Assembly (NCBI GenBank): GCA_009809945.1
Contig: WTPW01000326.1
Span: forward strand, 101,599 to 165,598
Direction: 5' to 3'
DNA: 64,000 bases
DNA from: Gigaspora margarita
Taxonomy: Eukaryota > Glomeromycota > Glomeromycetes > Diversisporales > Gigasporaceae
Positions 23,440 to 34,553 of this stretch are shown here, piece by piece. Under the pieces are notes generated by a model. The model had not been told where the DNA came from. It searched no databases and saw nothing but the letters and a program-made list of their open reading frames with translations. The position numbers were made by a program, and so were the translations under genes. Each line of letters begins with the position of its first letter. The stretch's first letter is position 1.

Positions 23440-25070
23440 CCCTTATATATTGATTCACTAACTGAAATTTTAGAGCACTATTAAGCAAAATAAAAAATTA
23501 ATTTTTTTAAAAAATTATTTGTTATTTTCTAAATTTTCATTTGAATTTTTTTGAATTTTACTAAGTTATGTAAAAAAAATTGCAATACTTATCTATTTTC
23601 TGGCTATACAAAATTAATTTTTTGTTTTGTATAATCTGCTAACCCAATTTTTTCAAAAATTTTTTTTTTAAAATTATTATTATATCAATTATTTTATTTT
23701 TGATATTTACTTTTTTCTTTAGCATTATCTAATAATAATCTTAATTTTTTAGAATTATTGATGATCTGAATAAAACCATCAAATGGTCTAATTTTATTTT
23801 ATACAAAGCAAAATTAACTTTATGCAATATGAGCTTATTAATTTATATAGTTTAAAAAAAACAAAAAACAATCTGACCCAACAATTGAAATTTTGGAGCA
23901 CCATATTATGCAAAATGGAAAATTAACTTTACATAGTCTAAGGCATTTTTTGAAAATTAATTATTTTTTAAGTCTGCATTAGAATCTTTTTGATTTCTAC
24001 TGAGTTATATAAAAAAATTATACAACACTTACCTATATACTAGCTATGCAAAGTTAATTTTTCATTTTGAATAATAGCTGATTTAATTTTCTAAAAAAAT
24101 TTTTTAAAAAAAAACTTTTTGTGTTAATTATTCTATTTTTGCATTTAATTTTTCAGTATTATCTAATAATATCCTTAATTTTTCAGAATTAACTAATAGA
24201 TAAAAAAAAAAATCTAATTTTCTAATTTTATATTATGCAAATCAAAAAATTAACTTCATGTTTTTTTATAATAACCCTGAATAATCTATATAAGGTCATA
24301 CTTGAAAAATCACTAATAGAGGGCTTTTTAAAAAGGTTATATTTGAAAAGTAGGTATTGGATAAAAGGGTTATATTTGAAAACAGGTAATAGTCAAAAGA
24401 GTATATTTAAAAGAATGCTAATGGGTATGTTTTATAAATGTTATATTTGAAATGTACTAATAAAAAATGTAAAATATGTAGGTATTTTTTTCTTAAATAG
24501 CATTTGGTCCATTTTTTTTATTTTATTTTTTTTTTATTTTTTTTTTAGAGAGTGTCTGGTCAGGTTTTTTTTGCTTTATTTTTTAAAGAGCATCTGTTCT
24601 AAAATTTTATTTTTTAGAAAAGGTTGCATTTCAAAAAAAGGTAGCTATTATTAATCTTTCTATCTGGTGTTTGAAATATAGCTAATATATACCAATATGA
24701 AAGTGCTAACAGAAAAAATTTTTACTATAATGCTCAAATATAATCTCATATAAATCATTCAGAGTCCTGTTTTATATATAACATGAGCTTATTAATTTAT
24801 ATAATAGCTAATGCTAATTTTAGCTAATATTGAAGATCATATGCTATCTTGGTCCAGAAATTGTAAATCAAAAATTTTAAAACAAATATTTATTTTGCTA
24901 TAAATTAGTTATAACTCAAAAATCTATATAAAAAATAACCTTTAATATTCTAACAAAATTTTCTTTGAACAATATTGCTATTACACTTACTAATATTTAA
25001 CAGATTGTAATTACTAACTTTAATATTTGACATATTGTAATTACTAACTCTAACTTAAATAAATATATTA
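23440..25070. repeat. AT-rich region with two copies of an approx. 200-bp dispersed repeat
   Basis: 23460-23645 and 23880-24085 share GAAATTTTGGAGCACYATATTA, GCAAAATRRAAAATTAA, TTTTTGATTTYTACTGAGTTAT and ACTTACCTAT. A third copy lies at 28950-29150. The remainder (24100-25070) shows short repeats such as GGTTATATTTGAAAA (24280-24460) and poly-T; no gene. Confidence 0.45.
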
Positions 25071-25073
25071 GTT

Positions 25074-26795
25074 ATAGGACATGTCTCCTTGAAATAAGTT
25101 TAAAATAAGTTTATAATAAAAATAAAAAAAATATATGAATTTACTATAAACTTTAAGCTAAGATCCCTCTCTGGCTTAACTAATTAACTTAAAATTAATT
25201 TTGCAAGTATATAGAACAAGAAAAGAAGAAAATTTTGAGCTTAAAAACTATATTAAAATTTTGCCAATTTTGCACTTTTTCAAAATGTAACTCTGTCAAT
25301 AATTTTAAATTAGCAGTTATGTGTAAAATTATGCTCTGAACAACTTTATTTAGACGACGGAAGTAGGTTACCTTGTAAGAAAAATGGGTTACCTATGTAC
25401 TAAATTTAAAATTTATTGTATTTCATAATATAACTTTTTTTCTTATTAGGTAACCTACTTTGGGCAAAAGTATGGCGCCTTAAAGAAGTGGTCAAGGTGT
25501 CATCCCCCAATCGGCAAATTGACAGTTCGAATCCCACTAGTAATGTTTTGGAGTTAAATCTGTGTTCGGTAATTGTAGCTTATGATCAGTTGGGTGCAAA
25601 ACCTGTAACCCTGGTTCTACCATCTTGAATAGGAGCTCACAGGTGCAATGGTGTACCACATCGCAAATCCAGGGAACTGGAAAAAACCCACAAGAACTCG
25701 TTTGGCAAGACCCGAATTAGGAGGTAGTGAAAATCAGTCCTTACATTATATGCCAAAGAAAGCAGGTACTATAATCAGAATGAACCTAATAAGGGCAGGT
25801 AGCTTTGGTTACCAAATCCGGGCACTGATACATGTATGGGACATGGAAGGTGTTCCGGTAGGCTCATGTGCGAGGGTAAAGTAGCCCTTAGGCTGTTGAT
25901 TACCAAAAGAGTTGTGGTCCCACAATATCGCATGTCACGTAGTAAGTCAGGTAGTAATAGGAGGACCATGAATCAGAGGGATTAAATAGACAATTTCCGT
26001 AGTTGAGTTGTAGATATGGCAGCTAGTATAGAACCTTCGGGCGGACTATTTAAATTAGGCACCAAAAGTGCACGTGTAGCTAGTTGTATCCTCATTCATG
26101 TAACAAATATTACGTCACTATAACTCATAATAAAATCCCGGCCATTGCACACGGCCTTTAAACTTAAAAAAAAAGTAACCTACTTTGGGCTCTTAAGCAA
26201 AGATGTTTGGCATGTAATTTTACATCATATTTGAAATTGATTCATGTTTTTCAACCTTTTACTAGTGAAAAATGGGTTTAAAGTTCAAAAAAAAATTTTT
26301 TGAACTTTAAACCCATTTTTCACTAGTAAAAGGTCAAAAAATATAAATCAATTTCAAATGTGATATAAAATTACATTCCGAACAACTTTGCTTAAGAGCC
26401 CAAAGTAGGTTACCTAATAAGGAAAAAAGTTATATTATAAAATACAATAAATTTTAAATTTAGTACATAGATAACCCATTTTTCTTACAAGGTAACCTAC
26501 TTTCGTCGCCTAAGTAAAGCTGTTCAGAGTATAATCTTACATATAACTGCTAATTTAAAATTTGTAAATATTTGTTTTTGACAGAGTTACATTTTGAAAA
26601 AGTGCAAAATTGGCAAAATTTTAATATAGATTTAAGCTCAAAATTTTTTTCTTTTCTTGTTCTATATACCCGCAAAATTTAATTTTAAGTTAATTAGTTA
26701 AGCTAAGAAAGATCTTTAGCTCAAAGTTTATAGTAAATTCATATATTTTTTTTATAATTTTTATTATAAACTTATTTTTAGAGGATATGTCCTAT
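25074..26795. mobile_element. Foldback element: approx. 1-kb near-perfect palindrome interrupted by a SINE
   Basis: The left arm starts ATAGGACATGTCTCC, the right arm ends GAGGATATGTCCTAT, and the centre is A9T6 near 26298. Arms without the SINE are each about 500 bp and pair along their length (for instance TACTTTCGTCGCCTAAGTAA on the right with the equivalent left-arm block). There is no coding capacity. The words GAACAACTTT...TTAG near 25345 and 26380 are related to ends of other foldback elements of the window. Confidence 0.75.
25466..26174 (+). mobile_element. tRNA-headed SINE, copy 1 (709 bp, 16-bp target duplication)
   Basis: Flanked by GTAACCTACTTTGGGC at 25450-25465 and 26175-26190. 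The head has an A-box-like AAGTGGTCAAGGTGTC and a canonical B box AGTTCGAATCCC about 40 bases later, like tRNA-Ser/Leu. The body shares CATCTTGAATAGGAGCT, the segment AGAACCTTCGGGCGGACTA and CTAGTTGTATCCTCAT with copy 2; the tail is A9. Short open frames inside are not genes. The pre-insertion sequence is preserved in the opposite palindrome arm, confirming the insertion exactly. Confidence 0.8.
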
Positions 26796-27010
26796 GACTG
26801 ATATGTTCAATGACTACCTCAGTATCATTATCAAAAACCATGTAACCAATAAAAAAATTCTTTAAGTTTGTTTATATTAGGATTAATGTCTAGAATTTAA
26901 AAGGTTAGAAGATTATATAGTAAAATTGTTTAGAAAAATTTGTTAGTGCATGAAATGCAGTTTCTTATACAAAATTTTGAGAACTAAACAATTTTAACAA
27001 ATGACTATAG
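26796..27010. other. Spacer between foldback elements
   Basis: AT-rich; no feature seen apart from weak similarity of its end (TTTTAACAAATGACTATAG) to the far side of the next palindrome, so that palindrome may extend slightly. Confidence 0.35.
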
Positions 27011-27434
27011 TGCTGGAAGTCTATACTCAACTGTTACACAAAGCTTTTTTGAGATTGTTTCAATTTTTAAATGGCTATAACTTTTTATCTAAGAGTTTCT
27101 AAAAAAATCTGACTGGCAACTTTGTAAAGCTATATTAGCTCTACATATGTACCAACTATCTTTTCAAAATCTTATCACTATAAAGAGTTGATGCATTTTG
27201 AAAATTTAAATTTTATATGTAAAACATATAAAATTTCAATTTTCAAAATGCATCAACTCTTTACAGTAATAAGATTTTGAAAAGATAGTTGGTACATATG
27301 TAGAGCTAATATAGCTTTATAAAGTAATCAGTCAGATTTTGTTAAAAACTCTTAGATAAAAAGTTATAGCTAGTTAAAAATTGAAACAATCTCAAAAAAG
27401 CTTTGTATAACTGTTGAGTATAGGCTTCCAGCAT
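27011..27434. mobile_element. Foldback element, approx. 424-bp palindrome
   Basis: The left arm TGCTGGAAGTCTATACTCAA ... TGTACCAACTATCTTTTC is mirrored by the right arm GAAAAGATAGTTGGTACATA ... TTGAGTATAGGCTTCCAGCA. The centre is near 27222. Arms are almost identical, so the duplex could form a long hairpin. No ORF. Confidence 0.75.
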
Positions 27435-27544
27435 CATATTTGTTTTAAATTTTCTAGTTTGCAATTTCTGAACCAAAAAGTTAAATGATTTTTAGCATCA
27501 GCTAAAATTAGCATTATCTGTCACAATTTATAGATTTAACTGAT

Positions 27545-28390
27545 GATCCGCCTATCAACTGTAAAGTGATGAAATGTGGTGTGCTTCTATCTAAAATTTT
27601 TTTCTTATTGTTAACAATATATGTTCACTAATTGAAAGTTGTAAAGCTCGTCAAGATGCATCTAATGGTGGCTAGATCATCTAAATCGGCCTAGTGGATG
27701 GCGAGATATCATCAAAAATGATTGGTTATATAAAATCCTGTAACAGAGATTATATATGAAAATCACTATAGGCGAAATGTGCCGTGCTTCCATCTAAAAG
27801 TTTTTTCTTACTAAGTTAATGATACATGTCCTCTAATTGAAAGTTGTAGAGCTCGTTGAGATGCATCTAATGGTAGTTAGATTATCCAAATTGGCCCAGT
27901 AGATAGAGAAATATCGTCAAAAAACAATTGGCTGACTACAGTATATAAAATCTCTGTAAACAAACATTGCTTACATAGAGATTTTATATAGTCAGCCAAT
28001 CATTTTTTGATAATATTTCTCTATCCACTAGGCCGATTTGGATGTTCTAACCACCGTTAGATGTGTTTCAATGAGCTCTACAACTTTCAATTAGTGGATA
28101 GTAATTGTTAACTTAGTAAAAAAAAACTTTTAGATAGATTCACGCCACATTTCGCCTATAGTGATTTTCATATATCTCCATTACAGGATTTTATATAGTC
28201 AGCCAATCATTTTTTGATGATATTTCGCCATCTATTGGGCCGATTTGGATGATTTAACCACCGTTAGATGTGTCTCGACAAGCTCTACAACCTTCAATTA
28301 GTGGATATATATCATTAGCTTAATAAGAAAAAAAATTTAGATGGAAGCATACCACATTTGGTCACTTTTCAGTTGACAGGCAGATTATCA
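27545..28390. mobile_element. Composite foldback element of four approx. 200-bp related units
   Basis: Two units run forward (27570-27760, 27770-27960) and two inverted (27975-28190, 28200-28375); each carries AATTGAAAGTTGTAGAGCTC, TGCATCTAATGGTGGTTAGA and a CCACTAGG/CCTAGTGG word. The outer ends GCCTATCAACTG and CAGTTGACAGGC pair. Non-coding. Confidence 0.65.
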
Positions 28391-29765
28391 ATTAAAAAAT
28401 TTTAACCACTGTCAATGGCAAAAATCTGGGCTGGCATCACGGAATGGACAACCTCTAACCAACAAAACCAAAAAAATATCTCACAATATGCCCAATGTAA
28501 AAGGCAGTATAATTTGGCAAGGTTAAGGCATATCAGGTACAAGGTAAATTAATGAGACAGTTAATTTTTTATTTTTTTTTAAATGAGAGGCAAATAAACC
28601 AAGATTAGTTTATCTTTATTACAGGACAAGTAATGATACAGCAACAACTTAATTATTTCATCCTGCTCAATAGTACATTTCTTGATCATTTTATACTATT
28701 TTACTTCTAATTTTTGTCATCTATCCTACAATTTTTCCCACTCGACTAGCAGAATCATGCTATATCGAAGCTTCTTTGATCTTGAATTTAATGTTCTTCT
28801 CAATTTAGATAAATTTATTCAATTGGCAGGCTGTGCACAAGAACTAGTTTTCTATAGGTGATCAGTGGGTAATCACAGTACCTTTATGAGAACTCTGGCA
28901 AAATCATTGTCATGTAGTTCCAACCAATATCCAATTCTGCCTTTAACACCACTAACTAGAATTTTGGAACACTATATTATACAAAATAAAAATTTAGCTT
29001 TGTATGACCTAAAGTATTCTTTGAAAATAATTTGTTATTTTCTAAGTTTATAATAGAATCTTTTTGATTTTTATAGTTATATAAAAAAATTTTGCAATAC
29101 TTACTTACTATTCTGGCAATTACAATGCATTAAGTAAGTTTGTATTTGAATTCTATATTTTTATAAAGAATTTTGTGCAAAGCTACTCACTATTTTGGTG
29201 ACTACAATACTAGTTATATAATATATCATATAGATCAGATACAATATAGAGTCAAATAACTAATGCATCTAGATTTTATATACAAAATTTAAAAAATTTT
29301 TGCTTTTTTGGTTAAAAAAATTGGTCAATTTAATTTTTGGATTCATTTACTACTTCTCAAGCATTTAGAGGTTCTTCTTATATAATTTCAAGAGCAGTTT
29401 ATAATAAAATAGAAAATACTCTTGATTGTGAAGTTAGTTTATTTTTTTCATGATTTTTACTATTTGTTTATAAGTAATGTATATCATTTTAACAAAATAG
29501 GCAATTAGGACTATCAATTTAGAAAAATACCATTTATTATTTGATTTTTTGCTACTAAAATGCTACTCTCATACCCCCACCTGACCATCAAATACAGCAA
29601 TTTGATTAGGTAAAAGTATTAAAATTTTAAAAATTTTTAAACTTTAATATTAAATAACTTTTGAACCAGTAATTAGTTTTGGATAATTTTACTACCAAAA
29701 TATTCTGCTCAATGAGACAATTTCAAGAGTCTAAAAGCATTTTCAATTGCAGATCCCAAGATTAC
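28391..29765. other. Gene-free stretch holding one dispersed repeat copy
   Basis: 28950-29150 is the third copy of the repeat at 23460 and 23880. The rest is AT-rich without recognisable genes. Confidence 0.4.
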
Positions 29766-30181
29766 AGTGACCTACCATATTATTGTAGACACTTTTTAAA
29801 AATTTATACAGAGCTAAATATTTAAGATATTAAGCTAAAAATTAAATTATAAATGCTTTAAATCTATATNTTTTAAATAAAAAAAAGTTTAAAANATTTT
29901 ATNCNACAGTTTTTAAAATAATTAAGTTTAAGTAAAATATTAGATTTTTATATTTGACCGATTTTTATTGTTGTATAAAATTAATTAAAATAATAATTGT
30001 ATAGCAAAAATTAATTTTTTATTAAGCTAATTGGATTTCAAAAATAAGTAAAAATTATNCAGTANNACAAATTACATATAATCTCAAATTTTTATAAAAT
30101 TTTAAAAAATTTTAAGGTAGTTATTATTTCTAAATATAGTAATACAATTATTAATTCAAAACTATATCAATTACCAAATAT

Positions 30182-30475
30182 AGGGGTCATCTAAAGCCAT
30201 GTACCTACATGACATTTTTGTATCAATTAACCAACCAGAGTCACGAAATTTTGTTTACACAGATCAGCCTGAAGAAGACGAAAAACAAAAAAATGCAAGA
30301 ACATAAAAACAGCAATTCAAACCTGTCTTGGGCCATTAATAAAAAATGTCAGGAAGCAATTTTACCTATATGTTTGTCCTAACCCTAACCCCAACCCTAA
30401 TGCTAAACAGGCTCTAACCCTAATTTTAACTAAATTTTCAAAAAATCACGTGGGTACATGGCTTTAGCTATCTCC
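30182..30475. mobile_element. TCTAAAGCCA MITE family, copy 1
   Basis: Starts GGGGTCATCTAAAGCCATGT and ends ACATGGCTTTAGCTATCTCCC, flanked by TATA on both sides. The interior has CAGATCAGCCTGAAGAAGAC and a telomere-like CCTAACCCTAACCCCAACCC (near 30388). Confidence 0.65.
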
Positions 30476-30502
30476 CAAATATAGTAATTTTATTACTATA
30501 TA

Positions 30503-31168
30503 TAGGGGTCATCTAAAGCAGGAGCAAATTTACATGACCACAACCAATCAAAGTACAGAATTTTGATGATCGCCAGCAAAGCAAAAAATGAAAACCCTAA
30601 AAAATATAAAAAACGGCAGTCTAAACCTACCTCAGGTAGGTTAAGTAAAAATATTGGGAAGGCAATTTTGCTTATACAATGGAATTCACCTAAAGCCAAC
30701 ATATTTTTATATAGGTGCCAATTTTTTAGCTGCTGTATAATCTTGCTATCAAATAAAAATGCATAAAAACCTAATACAATTTTAAAATTTATTAATTACA
30801 TTTAAATTTTTGTTAATAAATTTAAAATTTGTTATGTTTTTTTATATATAAACGCCAAAATTTTTGTAACATATATAAATTTAAATTGATATAATGGTTT
30901 AAATTTAAAAGATATTTAAAAAAATTTATTGATAGTTTAATAATTTAAACAATAAGCTATTAAATCATCAAAAATATTTTTAAATATCTTTTGTTTTTAA
31001 AGAGTTATAACAATTTAAAAATTTTTATAATTAAAAGGTGATGGCTTTAGGTGAATTCCACTGTATATAATATTTAAAACTCAACCTAACTCCAAGATGA
31101 CCCTAGCCCTAAAGTTAATCAAAAAAATTATTAAGAAATATAAGTTGCCCCCGCTTTGGATGTCCCCT
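30503..31168. mobile_element. TCTAAAGCCA MITE family, copy 2, split by another MITE
   Basis: Starts GGGGTCATCTAAAGCAGGAG and ends GCTTTGGATGTCCCC within TATATA flanks. Its interior (ACCCTAAAAAATATAAAAAA, CGGCAGTCTAAACCTACCTC) matches copies 1 and 3. The 387-bp element at 30677-31063 is inserted in it. Confidence 0.6.
30677..31063. mobile_element. 387-bp MITE with CARTGGAATTCACCTAAAGC ends and TA duplication
   Basis: CAATGGAATTCACCTAAAGC at the left and GGCTTTAGGTGAATTCCACTG at the right, with TA at 30675-30676 and 31064-31065. The interior is nearly all A/T with an inverted GATATTTAAAAAAATTTATTG type core. Confidence 0.7.
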
Positions 31169-31304
31169 ATATATAGTAATTAAATAAAAATTTTTTGAAA
31201 AATTATAAAATTTTTAAGATATGTGCAATTTGTTATACTAAATAACTTTATTAAAAAAAATTGCTAGTTTATTAATAAAAAATTTAAGTTTATATATTAC
31301 TATA

Positions 31305-32475
31305 TTTAGAGATCATCTAAAGCGCAAATCTTACATTTTTGATACTCCTGCACTTACTTTTTTGATACTAATCGACATGAAAATCCCAGTAAAAATAAGA
31401 ATTTTTAAAACTTTGAGCAAAGATATCTTGGCAACCATAAGACCAAATTTGGTAAAACTTTTTTATTTGAATTCTATGGCTTCATAGAATTCAAATAAAA
31501 AAAATTCATCAAATTTAGTTAAGTGGTTGTCGAGTTATCTTCGCTCAAAGTTAGAGAAAATCAAAACCCCTATCAAAATAGAAGCTATGCCAAATTTTTT
31601 ATCTAACTTTGAGCGAAGATACCTCGACAAAAATCTGACCAAATTTGATAAAACTTTTTTTTTGAATTCTATAGTTTCATATAATTTAAATAAAAAAATT
31701 TTCATCGTATATAGTCAAGTGGTTGTCAAGATATCTTCGCTCAAAGTCAAAACTATCAAAATAGAAGCTGCACCAAATTTTTTTCTAAATTTGAGCGAAG
31801 ATATCTTGACAACCACTTGACTAAATTCGATAAAAATTTTTTTATTTGAATTATATGAAGCTATAGAATTCAAAAAAAAAGTTTTATCAAATTTGGTCAG
31901 ATGGTTGTTGAGGTATCTTCACTCAAAGTAGATAAAAACTTTGGTGCAGCTTCTATTTTGATAGGCATTTTGATTTTTTCTGACTTTGAGTAAAGATAAC
32001 TCGACAACCACTTGACTAAATTCGATGAATCTTTTTTATTTGAATTCTATGAAGCCATAGAATTCAAATAAAAAAGTTTTACCAAAATTGGTCTTATGGT
32101 TGGCAAGATATCTTCACTCAAAGTTTTAAAAATTCTTATTTTTACTAGAATTTTCATGTCGATCAGTATCAAAAAAGTAAGTGCAGGAGATTAAAAATGT
32201 AAGATTTGCGTCTAAAGCCAGGTTCGATCACGTGACCAATAGCCAATTAAGCCATAAATTTTTGACTTTCCCAGATCAGCCCGGCGAGACAAAAACAAAG
32301 AAAAAAGTGAAAAACGCAAAAAATACAGAAATAAGTGTCTAAACCTGTCCCGAGGCACTAATAAAAAATGTCAGAAAAACAATTTTACATATAAGACTTC
32401 CCTAACCCTAACCCCAAACTAACTCTTACTCTAATTTTAATTAACATATAAACAAACCTGGCTTTAGCCATCCCT
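31305..32475. mobile_element. TCTAAAGCCA MITE family, copy 3, split by an 888-bp palindrome
   Basis: The left fragment GAGATCATCTAAAG (31310-31322) and the right fragment from 32211 (TCTAAAGCCAGGTTCGATCA, CAGATCAGCCCGGCGAGAC, telomere-like CCCTAACCCTAACCCCAA near 32400, GGCTTTAGCCATCCC) form one element once the palindrome is removed. Confidence 0.6.
31323..32210. mobile_element. 888-bp foldback element with 7-bp target duplication TCTAAAG
   Basis: Begins CGCAAATCTTACATTTTTGA and ends AAAAATGTAAGATTTGCG; TCTAAAG occurs at 31316-31322 and 32211-32217. It is built of six or more alternating copies of a unit containing GAGCGAAGATATCTTGACAA, CCACTTGACTAAATTCGATA and TTTGAATTCTATGAAGC. One 97-codon frame across units is not a gene. 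Confidence 0.7.
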
Positions 32476-32894
32476 TATATTTAGTAATTCTAGTTACTAT
32501 GTAAACTATATTAAATTTTAGAAAATCGGTCAATTGTAAAAATCTAAAATTTTACTTAAACTTAATTATCTCAAAAACTGTAGCATAAAATTTTTTAACC
32601 TTTTTTTTATTTAAAAGATATAGATTTAAAGAATTTCTATTTTAATTTTTAGCTTAATATTATAAATATTTAGTCTGTATAAATTTTTAAAAAGTGTCCA
32701 CAATAATATGGTAGGTCACTCTATTATAGATTTGTATTGCTTAATTATATTATTTTTGGATATAGACCTTTTTCAAAAATTATTTTTAGTAGTATCACTA
32801 ACTCAAACTAATATTTAAACTTTATTTTACTAATAGCAATTATTTTTAGAGTTAGGCAGATTTTGCTAGCAAGTATAAACCAAATTAAAAAAAA

Positions 32895-33520
32895 CCTTTT
32901 TTATTTTGATTGCAGTTGCAATACAAGTGTTTGATGTAGTACCATTCTAAAATATAAACCTGTTTCATCTGTATTGAAAATGTTATTTAGAGGATATTTT
33001 TTAATTATTTTATGTTTAGCTCTTTGTTTAGAAAGTAATTTTAATGGCATATTGTTGGCCTCTCTATATAACATTATTTTTGTAAATTATTTCTATTCTT
33101 AAATTTATGAACCCACCTATTGAAAAATTTTAATGCATCATTTGGTAAGGCTAATGCCTGGACAAAAAAAATTGCTTTTTCTTTAATAATTGCTTCTGTC
33201 AAAAAGATTTGACTATTTACAACCTTCTCAACCCATAACTGCATAGCTTTATCTAATAAATAAAATTTAACTTTTTATAATAAAAAACATATGTATTGGC
33301 TTTATTAGTAGTAATTGACAACTATTTATTCTTTTTCTTTAAAATCTTTGAAATTGTTAAATGTACAAGATTTAATATCAAATTTTTTAATTAAAATATT
33401 GCATAATATTTGAATATATTTCATTCAGAAAATTAATCCAATATTTACAAATTTCTTATTTTAAACTGCTACTAATAGCTGTTTTTGCTCTCTTTCTTGA
33501 ATTACTAAACTTAAAACCTT
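32895..33520 (-). pseudogene. Relic of a Tigger/pogo-type DDE transposase
   Basis: Minus strand from about 33515: SNSRKRAKTAISSSLK, then an HTH-like ...KFDIKSCTFNNFKDFKEKE, LDKAMQLWVEKVV, EAIIKEKAIFFVQALALPND, ALKFFNRWVHKFKNRNNLQ (the CENP-B/Tc5-type DNA-binding region) and, at 32974-32941, NTDETGLYFRM, the first Asp block of the DDE catalytic core. Several stops and the loss of the rest of the catalytic domain show it is dead. Intact members would cut and paste DNA at TA sites and could have mobilised TA-flanked MITEs of the window (inference). Confidence 0.65.
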
Positions 33521-34539
33521 TTAAAAAAAATTTTTTTCCATGATAAATAATAAAGCTTTATTTATAATAAAATTTTATCTATAAAAATTTTGCTTATGCC
33601 AAAATTTGAATAGCTAAACCTGAATATAAAATTTTGATTGTATAAAGGTTTACCCATGATAAACTTAAACCCAATATATTTTAATTTACAGCGAAACTTG
33701 ACTTATAGTAAGTTTTAACCTGAACAATATTTCTATAATAATACAATATTTAAATATGCAACACAACTCTATTGCTAGTATAAAGAAATCAGGATAATTA
33801 CCAGGAGTGCAGCATGAGAAAATCAAAGATAAATATAGGATAACATTGTAATACTAATAGCATATATTAGTATAAAAAAACAAGTTTGTGTTAGAAATAT
33901 GTTAAAACAAAAAAAACTCTCTCAAAAAAAAAAACCAAAATACAACAAAACAAGCTAGCTAACTTACTTCAAAACTAGAAAATTGGTTCTATAATTTCTT
34001 CTTGGTTAGCTTTAGCAGATAGAAAATAGCTCTACAGGCTAATCCTATGACAAATAGAACTGTAATTGCTTTTTTCACAAAACTTTTATTTGATTAACTT
34101 GATTAATTACTTTCTATAATGTATTGTTAAGCATAAAATTTAATACTATATGTTTCTGCCTGTAATGCTATTATGGCTCTTGATTAAATAAGGTTAGTCT
34201 TGAATATTCAATATGGAGATAAAGAAAATTTTATTAGCTGTAACTAATTTTGACCTTTAATAGTTAACTAATTACTATGTATTTATGGCTAATAAAAAAA
34301 TTGTGATTATAGGAAAGTATTTTTTTTAATAAATTAGTATAATAAATGTTTAAAAAAATATGATAGTGATTATACTATTGATGTGATTATATAAAGGTAT
34401 TTTTAATATAAAAAAAAAGACTATACAAAATTGTATAATTATATAAAGTTAATGATTATGTGGGAGATGATTATATGGGAGAAAGACTGTATTCCATTTT
34501 CAATTTTTTTATATATTATTATTAGTATTAACAAATAGA
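33521..34539. other. AT-rich spacer, possible 5' flank of the Tigger relic
   Basis: No gene. Near 34440-34495 GATTATRTGGGAGA is repeated (34448, 34467), followed by AAAGACTGTATTCC, similar in style to pogo-type ends; related TATATAATCACA words occur at 41735 and 62835. Confidence 0.3.
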
Positions 34540-34553
34540 ACAATAGAACAAAA

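Larger units (their letters stand above)
29766..32720. mobile_element. Approx. 3-kb inverted-repeat element filled with nested MITEs
   Basis: The outer ends AGTGACCTACCATATTATTG (29767) and its inverse ending at 32720 are the start of inverted repeats of about 200 bp (also CACTTTTTAAAAATTTATAC and TTAAGTAAAATNTTAGATTTTTA). Undetermined bases cluster in the left repeat (29871-30066). Inside are three members of the TCTAAAGCCA MITE family, a 387-bp MITE and an 888-bp palindrome, listed separately. Confidence 0.6.

Noticed and set aside
25500-25560. Possible tRNA genes at the SINE heads (also 34556-34625)
   Set aside because: A and B box motifs are present but no cloverleaf can be closed, and both continue into repeat bodies with A-tails and target duplications.
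25648-25884. 78-codon ORF and its antisense partner
   Set aside because: Both are inside SINE copy 1.
31527-31820. 97-codon ORF
   Set aside because: It crosses alternating units of a palindromic element; the protein simply mirrors the repeat (KIKTPIKIEAMPNF and KTIKIEAAPNFF).
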